Assembly (NCBI GenBank): GCA_029961685.1
Contig: JARWKL010000007.1
Coordinates: 25,925,013 to 25,989,012 of the forward strand
Direction: 5' to 3'
From: Aristolochia californica
Lineage: Eukaryota > Streptophyta > Magnoliopsida > Piperales > Aristolochiaceae
Length of the DNA stretch: 64,000 nt
Below are positions 50,969-63,718 of the stretch, piece after piece; the first letter of the stretch is position 1; the number at the start of each line of letters is the position of its first letter. The position numbers and the translations under genes were made by a program. The notes beneath the pieces are model-generated. The model did not search any database. It was not told the DNA's origin and worked only from the letters and a program-made list of their open reading frames with translations.

Positions 50969-52991
50969 CGATAACAAAACTTTTGTGTTCATTTGTGTTG
51001 GGTGAATAAATTTTATTTATTTCTATTTGTTATTGTTTTAAATTTTTTCCATACTTCAACTATAAAATTTTCATTTTCTTGTAACCTTTTTGCCTTGTTT
51101 TTTTTCGGGATGAAGGGAGAGTGAAAAGTCAAAGTTTTGATTTAAGAAAAAAGTGTTCAACTAAAATGGAAAAGCAAAATGCAAAATTGTGGGGCGAGAT
51201 AATTCCAAAGAGTGATTGTAACTTTTAGGGATTGTAAGCTCTTTTTAGTTTTTATATCTCAGGTTTTGCAATCGTCGGGAAAAATTGGTGGCAGAGGATT
51301 TTTAACAGAGTGTTGAATTGCAATCCATAAGTCATTTCATACAAAAATATAGCCCGTTACGCATGATAAATCACTTTACAATCATCAATGATTGTTAGAT
51401 CAAATTTTTGAAAATGGGCAAATTATTGACTTGTTAGACTCGGGCAAATATCCCACCGCACGTTCATTTGAGAATTTAATGAGCGTTTGTTATTCTCTTT
51501 AAAAGCTTTGGATCCATAGGTCATTTGAATCTTTGACATGTTTCAAGCATCCATATTCATTTTTAAAACATGTGTAGAAAAAATCTCCTTCATGTAAAAT
51601 TCCAAGCTTAATAGGGTTGGACTAATGGAATTTCCAAAACTTGGATAACAAAACTTTTGTGTTCATTTGTGGTGTGTGAATAGATATTTTTTATTTAAAT
51701 TAGTTATTATTTTAAATATTTTTCACACATCAACTATAAAATTTTTATTTTGTAGTGATCTTTTTTGCCTTTTTTGTTTACGGGATGAGGGTGGAGCGAA
51801 AAGTCAAAGTTCTGATTTAAGAAAATAGTGTACATCTAAAATGGAAATGCACAATGAAAAAATGTAGAGAGTGATATTTCCAAAGAGTGTCTGTATGTTT
51901 TAGGGATCGTATGCACTTTTTCATTTTTATATCTAAGGTTTTGCAATCGTCGGGAAACGGGGGAGGCGGGAGATTTTTAACTGAGTGTTGACTTCAAATC
52001 CATAAGTCATTTCTTACAAAAATATAGCCCGTTACGCTTAACAAATCACTTTGCAATCATCTATGTTTGATAGCTCAACTTTTTGAATATGGGAAAAATA
52101 ATGGCTTGTTTGACTCGGGCAAATATCCCACCGCACGTTCAGTTGAGAATTTAATGAGCGTTTGTTATTCTCTTTAAAAGCTTTGGACACATAGGTCATT
52201 TGAATCTTTAACATGTTTCTGGCATGGATATCCATTTTTAAAACATGTGTAGAAAAAATCTCCTTCATGTCAAATTCCAAGATATTAGTTTTGGACTAGT
52301 GGAATTTCCCAAACTTGGATAACAAAACTTTTGTGTTCATTTGTGGTGTGTGAATAAAATTTCTTCATTTTCTATTTTTTTTGTTTTAAACTTTTTCGGT
52401 ACATCAACTATGAAATTTTCATTTTGCTATGATCTATTTGCCTTTTTTGTTTACGGGATGAAGGGATAGCGAAAAACTCGAAGTTTTGATTTAAGAAAAA
52501 TGTATACATCTAAAACGGAAATGCACAATGCACATCTGTGGAGAGGGATAATTCCAAAGAGTGTATGTAATTTTTAGGGATTGTAAGCACCATTTCGTTT
52601 TTATATCTCAGGTTTTGCAATTGTCGGGAAAAATGGGTTGCAGAGGATTTTTAACTGAGTGTTGAATTGCTATCCATAAGTCATTTCACACAAAAATATA
52701 GCCCATTACGCTTGATAAATCACATTACAATCATTTACGATTAATTATGTCAGCTTTTTGCAAATGGGCAAAATAATGGCATGTTTGTCACGGGTAAATA
52801 TCCCACCGCAAGTTCACTTGAGAATTTAAAGAGCGTTTGTTATTCTCTTTAAAAGCTTTGCATCCATAGCTCATTTGAATCTTTAACATGTTTCAAACTT
52901 GCATATCCATTTTTAAAATATGTGTGGACGAAATCTCTTTCTTGCAAAATTCCAAGCTATTAGGGTTAAACTAGTGGAATTTCCCCAAATT
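50969..52991 (+). repeat. A-B-C trimer
   Basis: A starts at 50969, B at 51643 and C at 52317. The C copy carries gtggagagggataattcc and gagtgtatgtaa, also seen in the C at 46249. The tail has aatttaaagag, like the three other C tails of this region. Confidence 0.92.
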
Positions 52992-55001
52992 GGATAACAA
53001 AAATTTTGTGTTCATTTGTGTTGGGTGAATAAATTTTCTTTATTTATATTGTTATTGTTTTAAATTTTTTCCAGACATCAACTATAAAATTTTCATTTTG
53101 TTGTAAGCCTTTTGCCTTGTTTGTTTTCGGGATGAAGGGAGAGCGAAAAGTTGAAGTTTTGATTTAAGAAAAAACTGTACATCTAAAATGGAAAAGCACA
53201 ATGCACAATTGTAGGGAGAGATAATCCCAAAGAGTGTTTGTAATTTTTAGGGATTGTAAGCTCTTTTTAGTTTTTATATCTCAGGTTTTGCAATCGTCGG
53301 GAAAAATTGGTGGCTGAGGATTTTTAACTGAGGGTTGAATTGCAATCCATAAGTCATGTCATACAAAAATATAGCCCGTTACGCATGATAAATCACTTTA
53401 CAATCATTTATGATTGTTAGATCAAATTTTTGAAAATGGGCAAAAAATAACTTGTTAGACTCGGGTAAATATCCCCCCGCACGTTCACTTCAGAATTTAA
53501 TGAGTGTTTGTTATTCTCTTTAAAAGCTTTGGATCCATAGGTCATTTGAATCTTTAACATGTTTCAAGCATGCAAATCCATTTTTAAAACATGTGTAGAA
53601 AAAATCTCCTTCATGTAAAATTCCAAGCTTCATAGGGTTGGACTAATGGAATTTCCCAAACTTGGATAACAAAACTTTTGTGTTCATTTGTGGTGTGTGT
53701 ATAGATATTTTTCGTTTACATTATTTATTATTTTACCACACATCAACTATAAATTTTTTATTTTGTTGTGATATTTTTTGCCTTTTTTTTACTGGATGAA
53801 GCGGGAGCGAAAACTCAAAGTACTGATTTGAGAAAAATGTGTACATCTATAATGGAAATGCATAATGCAAAAATGTAGAGAGAGATATTTCCAAAGAGTG
53901 TCTGTATGTTTTAGGGATCGTATGCACTTTTTAGTTTTTATATCTAAGGTTTTGCAATAGTCGGGAAACGGGGTAGGCGGGCGATGTTTAACTGAGTGTT
54001 GACTTCAAATCCATAAGTCATTTCTTACAAAAATACAGCCCGTTACGCATGACAAATCACTTTGCAATCGTTTATGATTGTTAGCTCACCTGTTGAATAT
54101 GGGCAAAATAATGGCTTGTTTGACTCGGGCAAATATCCCACCGCACGTTCACTTGAGAATTTAATGAGCGTTTGTTATTCTCTTTAAAAGCTTTGGATCC
54201 ATAGGTCATTTGAATCTTTAACATGTTTCTGGCATGCATATCCATTTTTAAAACATGTGTAGAAAAAATCTCCTTCATGCAAAATTCCAAGATATTAGTT
54301 TTGGACTAGTGGAATTTCCCAAACTTGGATAACAAAAATTTTGTGTTCATTTGTGGTGTGTGAATAAATTTTCTTCGTTTACTTTTTTTATTGTTTTAAA
54401 CTTTTTCCGTACATCAACTATGAAATTTTCATTTTGCTGTGATCTATTTGCCTTTTATTTTTACGGGATGAAGGGAGAGCGAAAAACTCAAACTTTTGAT
54501 TTAAGAAAAATGTGTACATCTAAAATGGAAATGCACAATGCACATATTTAGAGAGGGATAATTCCAAAGAGTGTCTGTAATTTTTAGGGATTATAAGCAT
54601 CTTTTCGTTTTTATATCTCAGGTTTTACAATCGTCGAGAAAAATGGGTTGCAGAGGATTTTTAACTGAGTGTTGAATTGCAATCCATAAGTCATTTCATA
54701 CAAAAATATAGCCCGTTACGCATGATAAATCACATTACAATCATCTATGATTAATTATGTCAGTTTTTTGCATATGGGCAAAATAATGGCATGTTTGACT
54801 CGGGTAAATATCCCACCGCAGGTTCACTTGAGAATTTAAAGAGCGATTGTTATTCTCTTTAAAAGCTTTGCATCCATAGCTCATTTGCACCTTTAACATG
54901 TTTCAAACATGCATATCCATTTTTAAAACATGGGTGGACGAAATCTCTCTCTTGCAAAATTCCAAGCTATTAGGGTTAAACTAGTGGAATTTCCCAAAAT
55001 T
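52992..55001 (+). repeat. A-B-C trimer with small B deletion
   Basis: A starts at 52992, B at 53664 and C at 54327. The B copy is 663 bp because about 10 bp (aaatattttc) are missing at 53731-53737 (ttattttaccacacatc). The A copy is the sister of 48947. Confidence 0.91.
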
Positions 55002-56978
55002 GGATAACAAAACTTTTGTGTTCATTTGTGTTGGGTGAATAAATTTTCTTTATTTATATTTTTTATTGTTTAAATTTTTTCTATACATCAACTATAAAAT
55101 ATTCTTTTTGTTGTATGCTTTTTGCCTTGTTTGTTTTCGGGAGGAAGGGAGAGCGAAAAGTCAAACTTTTGATTTAAGAAAAAAGTGTACATCTAAAATG
55201 GAAAAGCATAATGCAAAATTGTAGGGAGAGATAATTCCAAAGAGTTTCTATAATTTTTAGGGATTGTCAGCTCTTTTTAGTTTTTATATCTCAGGTTTTG
55301 CAATCGTCGGGAAAAATTGGTGGCATAGGATTTTTAACCGAGTGTTGAATTGCAATCCATAAGTCATTTCATACAAAAAAATAGCCCGTTACGTATGATA
55401 AATCACTTTACAATCATCTATGATTGTTAGATCAAATTTTTGAAAATGGGCAAAATAATGACTTGTTAGACTCGGGTAAATATCCCACCGCACGTTCATT
55501 TGAGAATTTAATGAGCGTTTGTTATTCTCTTTAAAAGCTTTGGATCCATAGGTCATTTGAATCTTTAACATGTTTCAAGCATGCACATCCATTTTTAAAA
55601 CATGTGTAGAAAAAATCTCCTTCATGTAAAATTCCAAGCTTAATAGGGTTGGATTAATGGAATTTCCCAAACTTGGATAACAAAACTTTTGTGTACATTT
55701 GTGGTGTGTGAATAGATATTGTTTTTTTACATTAGTTATTGTTTTGACCTTTTTTGCCTTTTTTGTTTACGGGATGAAGGGGGAGAGAAAACTCAAAGTT
55801 CTGATTTAAGAAAAAAGTGTACATCTAAAATGGAAATACACAATGCACAAACGTAGAGAGAGATATTTCCACAGAGTGTCTGTATGTTTTAGGGATTGTA
55901 AGCCCTTTTTAGTTTTTATATCTCAGGTTTTGCAATCGTCGGGAAATGGGGGAGGCGGGCGATTTTTAACTGAGTGTTGACTTCAAATCCATAAGTCATT
56001 TCCTACAAAAATATACCCCGTTACGCATGACAAATCACTTTACAATCACCTATGATTCTTTGCTGAACTTTTTTAATATGGGAAAAATAATGGCTTGTTT
56101 GACTCGGGCAAATATCCCACCGAACGTTCACTTGAGAATTTAATTAGCGTTTGTTATTCTCTTTAAAAGCTTTGGATCCATCGGTCATTTGAATCTTTAA
56201 CATGTTTCAGGCATGCATATCCATTTTTAAAACATGTGTAGAAAAAATCTCCTTCATGTAAAATTCACAGATATTAGTTTTGGACTAGTGGAATTTCCCA
56301 AACTTGGATAACAAAACTTTTGTGTTCATTTGTGGTGTGTGAATAAATTTTCTTCATTTACTTTTTATATTTTTTTAAACTTTTTCCGCACATCAACTAT
56401 GAAATTTTCATTTTGCTGTGATCTATTAGCCTTTTTTTTACGGGATGAAGGGAGAGCGAAAAACTTGAAGTTTTGATTTAAGAAAAAAGTGTACATCTAA
56501 AACGGAAATGCACAATGCACATATGTAGAGAGAGATAATTCAAAAGTGTGTCTGTAATTTTTAGGGATTGTAAGCACCTTTTCCTTTTTATATCTAAGGT
56601 TTTCCAATCATCGGGAAAAATGGGTAGGGGTGGATTTTTAACTGAGTGTTAAATTGCAATCCATAAGTCATTTCATACAAAAATATAGCGCGTTACACAT
56701 AATAAATCACATTAAAATCATCTATGATTAATTATGTCAGCTTTTTGCAAATGGCCAAAATAATGGCATGTTTGACTCGGGTAAATATCCCACCTCAAGT
56801 TCACTTGAGAATTTAATGAGCGTTTGTTATTCTCTTTAAAAGATTTGCATCCATAGCTCCTTTGCATCTTTAACATGTTTCAAACATGCATATCCATTTT
56901 TAAAACATGTGTGGATGAAATCTCTTTCTTGGAAAATTTCAAGCTATTAGGGTTAAACTAGTGGAATTTCCCAAAATT
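55002..56978 (+). repeat. A-B-C trimer with 43 bp B deletion
   Basis: A starts at 55002, B at 55675 and C at 56306. The B copy is 631 bp because the stretch from aaatattttccacac to ttgttgtgatc is missing at about 55741-55750. Its middle has gattgtaagccctttttag, an A-type patch inside a B copy (normally gatcgtatgcac), so a short conversion tract is likely. Confidence 0.9.
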
Positions 56979-59675
56979 GGATAGCAAAACTTTTGTGTTC
57001 ATTTGTGTTGGGTGAATAATTTTCTTTATTTATATTTTTTATTGGTTTAAATTTTTTCCATACATATAAAATTTTCATTTTGTTATACGCTTTTTGCCTT
57101 GTTTGGTTTCGGGATGAAGGGAGAGCGAAAAGTAAAAGTTTTGATTTAAGAAAAAAGTGTACACCTAAAATGGAAAAGCACAACGCAAAATTGCAGGGAG
57201 AGATAATTCCAAAGAGTGTCTATAATTTTTAGGGATTGTAAGCTCTTTTTAGTTTTTATATCTCAGGTTTTGCAATCGTCGGGAAAAATTGGTGGCAGGG
57301 GATTTTTAACTGAGTGTTGAATTGCAATCCATAAGTCATTTCATACAAAAATAGAGCCCGTTACGCATGATAAATCACTTTACAATCATCTATGATTAAT
57401 TATGTCAGCTTTTTGCAAATGGACAAAATAATGGCATGTTTGACTCGGGTAAATATCCCATCGCAAGTTAACTTGAGAATCTAATGAGCGATTGTTATTC
57501 TCTTTAAAAGCTTTGAATCCATAGCTCATTTGCATCTTTAACATGTTTCAAAGATGCATATCCATTTTTAAAACATGTGTGGATGAAATCTCTTTCTTGC
57601 AAAATTCCAAGCTATTTGGGTTAAACTAGTGGAATTTCCTTAAATTGGATAACAAAACTTTTGTGTTCATTTGTGTTGGGTGAATAAATTTTCATTATTT
57701 ATTTTTGTTATTGTTTTAAATTTTTTCCGTACACCAACTATAAAATTTTCATTTTGTTGTAAGCTTTTTGCCTTGCTTGTTTTCGGGATGAAGGGAGAGC
57801 GAAAAGTCAAAGTTTTGATTTAAGAAAAAAGTGTACATCTAAAATGGAAAAGCACAATGCAAAATTGTAGGGAGAGAAAATTTCAAAGAGTGTCTGTAAT
57901 TTTTAGGGCTTGTAAGCTCTTTTTAGTTTTTATATCTCAAGTTTTGCAATCGTCGGGAAAAATTGGTGGCAGAGGATTTTTAACTGAGTGTTGAATTGCA
58001 ATCCATAAGTCAGTTCATACAAAAATATAGCCCGTTACGCATGATAAATCACTTTACAATCATCTATGATCATTAGCTCAAATTTTTGAAAATGGGCAAA
58101 ATAATGACTTGTTAGACTCGGGTAAATAGCCCACCGCACGTTCATTTGAGAATTTAATGAGCGTTTGTTATTGTCTTTAAAAGCTTTGGATCCCTAGGTC
58201 ATTTGAATCTTTAACATGTTTCAAGCATGCATATCCATTTTTAAAACATGTGTAGAAAAAATCTCCTTCATATAAAATTCCAAGCTTAATAGGGTTGGAC
58301 AAATGGAATTTCCCAAACTTGGATAACAAAACTTTTGTGTTCATTTGTGGTGTGTGAATAGATATTTTTTATTTACATTAGTTATTATTTTAAATATTTT
58401 CCACACATCAACTATAAAATTTTTATTTTGTAGTGATCTTTTTTGCCTTATTTGTTTACGGGATGAAGGGGGGGAGCGAAAACTCAAAGTTCTTATTTAA
58501 GAAAAAAGTGTACATCTAAAATGGAAATGCACAATGCACAAATGTAGAGAGAGATATTTCCAAAGAGTGTCTATATGTTTTAGAGATCGTATGCACACTT
58601 TCGTTTTGATATCTAAGGTTTTGCAATCGTCGGGAAACGGGGGACACGGGCGATTTTTAAGTGAGTGTTGACTTCAAATCCATAAGTCATTTCTTACAAA
58701 AATATAGCCCGTTACGCATGACAAATCACTTTACAATCATCTATGATTGTACGCTCAACTTTTTGAATACGGGCTAAATAATGGCTTGTTTGACTCGGGC
58801 AAATATCCCACCGCCCGTTCACTTGAGAATTTAATGAGCAATTTTTATTCTCTTTAAAAGCTTGGATCCATAGGTTTTTGAATCTTTAACATGTTTCTGG
58901 AATGCATATCCATTTTTAAAACATGTGTAGAAAAAATCTCCTTCATGTAAAATTCACAGATATTAGTTTTGGACTAGTGGAATTTCCCGAACTTGGATAA
59001 CAAAACTTTTGTGTTCATTTGTGGTGTGTGAATAAATTTTCTTCATTTACTTTTTATATTGTTTTAAAAATTTTTCCATACATCAATTACTTTTTCTGTG
59101 CATCATTTTGTTGTGATCTATTAGCCTTTTTTCTTTACGGGATGAAGGGAGAGCGAAAAACTCGAAGTTTTGATTTAAGAAAAATGTGTACATCTAAAAC
59201 GGAAATGCACAATGCACATATGTAGAGAGAGATAATTCCAAAGAGTGTCTGTAATTTTTAGGGATTGTAAGCACCTTTTCATTTTTATATCTCAGGATTT
59301 GCAATCGTCGGGAAAAATGGGTTGCGGAGGATTTTTAACTGAGTGTTGAATTGCAATCCATAAGTCATTTCATACAAAAATATAGTCCGTTACACATGAT
59401 AAATCACATTACAATCATCTATGATTAATTATGTCAGCTTTTTGGAAATGGGCAAAATAATGGCATGTTTGAATTGGGAAAATATCCCACTGCAAATTCA
59501 CTTGAGAATTTAATGAGTGTTTGTTATTCTCTTTAAAAGATTTCCATCCATTGCTCATTTACATCTTTTACATGTTTCAAAAATGCATATCCATTTTTAA
59601 AACATGTGTGGATGAAATCTCTTCCTTGCAAAATTCCAAGCTATTGGGGTTAAATTAGTGGAATTTCCAAAAATT
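56979..59675 (+). repeat. A-A-B-C tetramer
   Basis: A/C hybrid 56979, A 57647, B 58321 and C 58995. The hybrid stays A through cactttacaatcatctatga and turns C at about 57395 (ttaattatgtcagc). It lacks a few bases at tacatataaaatttt. The C copy has a scrambled insertion at 59083-59105. Confidence 0.89.
59083..59105 (+). other. Local scrambled insertion in a C head
   Basis: The usual catcaactatgaaattttc is replaced by catcaattactttttctgtg plus a second catc. The new piece resembles a shortened second copy of the adjacent ttactttt...ttccgtacatc, suggesting a templated local insertion. Net length change is about +6 to +8 bp. Confidence 0.6.
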
Positions 59676-61695
59676 GGATAAAAAAACTTTTGTCTTCATT
59701 TGTGTTGGGTGAATAAATTTTCTTTATTTATATTTTTTATTGTTTTAAATTTTTTCCGTACATCAACTATAAAATTTTCATTTTGTTGTAAGCTTTTTGC
59801 CTAGTTTGTTTTCGGGATGAAGGGAGAGCGAAAAGGCAACGTTTTGATTTAAGAAAAAAGTGTACATCTAAAATGGAAAAACACAATGCACAATTGTGGG
59901 GAGAGATAATTCCAAAGAGTGTCTGTAATTTTTAGGGATTGTAAGCCCTTTTTAGTTTTATATCTCAGGTTTTGCAATCGTCGGGAAAAATTGGTGGCAA
60001 AGGATTTTTAACTGAGTGTTGAATCGCAATCCATAGGTCATTTCATACAAAAAAATAGCCCGTTACGCATGATAAATCACTTTACAATCATCTATGATTG
60101 TTAGATCAAATTATTGAAAATGGGCATAATAAGGACTTGTTAGACTCGGGTAAATATCCCACCGCACGTTCACTTGGGAATTTAATGAGCGTTTGTTATT
60201 CACTTTAAAAGCTTTGGATCCATAGGTTATTTGAATCTTTAACATGTTTCAAGCATGCATATCCATTTTTAAAACATGTGTAGAAAAAATCTCCTTCATT
60301 TAAAATTCCAAGCTTAATAGGGTTGGACTAATGGAATTTCCCAAACTCTGATAACAAAAATTTTGTGTTCATTTGTGGTGTGTGAATAGATATTTTTTAT
60401 TTACATTAGTTATTATTTTAAATATTTTCCAAACATCAACTATAAAATTTTTATTTTGTTGTGATCTTTTTTGCCTTTTTTGTTTACGGGATTAAGGGGG
60501 AGCGAAAACCCAAAGTTCTGATTTAAGAAAAAAGTGTACATCTAAAATGGAAATGCACAATGGACAAATGTCGAGAGAGATATTTCTGAAGACTGTCTGT
60601 ATGTTATAGGGATCGTATGCACTTTTTCGTTTTTATATCTAAGGTTTTCCAATTGTCAGGAAATGGAGGAGGCGAGCGATTTTTAACTGGGTGTAGACTT
60701 CAAATCAATAAGTCATTTCTTACAAAAATATAGCCCGTTACGCATGACAAATCACTTTACAATCACCTATGATTGTTAGGTCAACTTTTTGAATATGGGC
60801 AAAGTAATGGTTTGTTTGACTCGGGCAAATATCCCACCACACGTTCACTTGAGTATTTAATGAGCGTTTATTATTCTCTTTAAAAGCTTGGATCCATAGG
60901 TCATTTGAATCTTTAACATGTTTCTGACATGCATATCCATTTTTAAAACATGTGTAGAAAAAATCTCCCTCATGTAAAATTCACAGATATTAGTTTTGGA
61001 CTAGTGGAATTTCCAGAACTTGGATAACAAAACTTTTGTGTTCATTTGTGGTGTGTGAACAAATTTTCTTCATTTAATTTTTATATTGTTTTAAACTTTT
61101 TCCATACATCGACTATGAAAATTTTCTTTTGCGGTGATCTATTAACCTTTTTTGTTTACGAGATGGAGGGAGAGCGAAAAACTGGAAGTTTTGATTTAAG
61201 AAAAATGTGTACATCTAAAACGGAAATGCACAATGCACATATGTAGAGAGAGATAATTCCAAAGAGTGTCTGTAAATTTTAGGGATTTTAAGCACCTTTT
61301 TGTTTTATATCTCAGGTTTTGCAATCGTCGGGAAAAATGGGTTGCGGAGGATTTTTAACTGAGTGTTGAATTGCAATCCATAAGTCATTTCATACAAAAA
61401 TATAGCCCGTCACACATGATGAATCACATTACAATCATCTATGATTAATTATGTCAGCTTTTTGCAAATTGGCAAAATAATGGCATGTTTGACTCGGGAA
61501 AATATCCCACCGCAAGTTGACTTGAGAATTTAATGAGTGTTTGTTATTCTCTTTAAAAGCTTTCCATCCATTGCTCATTTTCATCTTTTACATGTTTCAA
61601 ACATGCATATCCATTTTTAAAACATGTGTGGATGAAATCTCTTTCTTGCAAAATTCCAAGCTATTAGGGTTAAACTAGTGGAATTTCCTAAAATT
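59676..61695 (+). repeat. A-B-C trimer
   Basis: A starts at 59676, B at 60349 and C at 61022. The B tail has attcacagatattag and the C head ttttatattg, both shared with the two upstream trimers. The C tail has tttccatccattgctcattt and catcttttacatg, shared with the C tail 2,024 bp upstream. Confidence 0.92.
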
Positions 61696-63718
61696 GGATA
61701 ACAAAACTTTTTTGTTCATTTGTGTTGGGTGAATAAATTTTCATTATTTGTATTTGTTATTGTTTTAAATTTTTTCCGTACATCAACTATAAACTTTTCA
61801 TTTTGTTGTAAGCTTTTTGCCTTGTTTGTTTTCGGGATGATGGGAGAGCGAAAGTTCAAAGTTTTGATTTAAGAAAAAAGTGTACATCTAAAATGGAAAA
61901 GCACAATGCACAATTGTACCGTGAGATAATTCAAATGTGTGTCTGTAATTTTGAGGGCTTGTAAGCTCCTTTTAGTTTTTATATCTCAGGTTTTGCAATC
62001 GTCAGGAAAAATTGGTGGCAGAGGATATTTAGCTGAGTGTTGAATTGCAATCCATATGTCATTTCATAAAAAAATATTGCCCGATATGCCTGATAAATCA
62101 CTTGACAATCATCTATGATTGTTAGATCAAATTTTTGAAAATGGGCAAAATATTGACTTGTTAGACTCGGGTAAATATCCCACCGCACGTTCACTTGAGA
62201 ATTTAATGAGCGTTTGTTATTCTCTTTAAAAGCTTTGGATCCATACGTCTTTTGAATCTTTAACATGTTTTAAGCACGCATATCCATTTTTAAAACATGT
62301 GTAGAAAAAATCTCCTTCATGTAAAATTCCAAGCTTAATAGGGTTGGACTAATGGAATTTCCCAAACTTGGATAACAAAACTTTTGTGTTCATTTGTGGT
62401 GTGTGAATAGATATTTTTTATTTACATTCGTTATTATTTTAAATATTTTCCACACATCAACTATAAAAATTTTATTTTCTTGTGATCTTTATTGAATTTT
62501 TTTTTTACGAGATGAAGGGGGAGCAAAAACTCAAAGTTCTGATTTAAGAAAAAAGTGTACATCTAAAATGGAAATGCACAAAGCACAAATGTAGAGAGAG
62601 ATATTTACAAAGAGTGTCTGTATGTTTTAGGGATCGTATGCACTTTTTCGTTTTTATATCTAAGGTTTTACAATCATCGGGAAACTGGGGAGGCGAGCGA
62701 TTTTTAACTGAGTGTTGACTTCAAATCCATAAGTCATTTCTTACAAAAATGTAGCCCGTTACGCATGACAAATCACTTTACAATAATCTATGATTGTTAG
62801 CTCAACTTTTTGAATATGGGCAAAATAATGGCTTGGTTGACTTGGGTAAATATCCCACCGCACGTTCACTTGAGAATTTAATGTGCGTTTGTTATTCTTT
62901 TTAAAAGCTTCGATCCAGAGGTCATTTGAATCTTTAACATGTTTCTGGCATGCATATCCATTTTTAAAACATGTGTAGAAAAAATCTCCTTAATGTAAAA
63001 TTCCAAGATATTGGTTTTGGACTAGTGGAATTTCCCAAACTTGGATAACAAAACTTTTGTGTTCATTTGTGGTGTGAAAATAAATTTTCTTCATTTAGTT
63101 TTTTTTATTGTTTTAAACTTTTTCCGTACATAAACTAAGAAATTTTCATTTTGCTGTGATCTATTTGCGTTTTTTGTTTACGGGATGAAGGGAGAGCTAA
63201 AAAATCGAAGTTTTGATTTAAGAAAAATGTGTACATCTAAAACGGAAATGCATAATGCACATATGTAGAGAGAGATAATTCCAAAGAGTATCTGTAATTT
63301 TTAGGGATTGTAAGCACCTGTTTGTTTTTATATCTCAGGTTTTGCAATCGTCGGGAAAAATTGTCGGCATAGGATTTTTAACTGAGTGTTCAATTGCAAT
63401 CCAAATGTCATTTCATAAAAAAATATAGCCCGTTACGCATGATAAATTACTTTACAATCATCTTTGATTGTTAAATCAAATTTTTGAAAATGGGCAAAAT
63501 AATGACTTGTTAGACTCGGGTAAATATCCCACCGCACGTTCACTTGAGAATATAATGAGCGTTTGTTATTCTCTTTAAAATCTTTGGATGCATAGGTCAT
63601 TTGAATCTTTAACATGTTTCTGGCATGCATATCCAGTTTTAAAACATGTGTAGAAAAAAATCTCCTTCATGTAAAATTCCAAGATATTAGTTTTGGACTA
63701 GTGGAATTTCCCAAACTT
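61696..63718 (+). repeat. A-B-C trimer, C copy is a C-A-B mosaic
   Basis: A starts at 61696, B at 62370 and C at 63043. The C copy begins as C (aaaacggaaatg, gtaagcacc). It becomes A near 63340-63370 (aattgtcggcatagg, gttaaatcaaatttttg, gacttgttagactc) and ends as B (tttctggcatgcat, aagatattagttttgg), so C follows C. The structure is that of 19019-19692. Confidence 0.88.
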
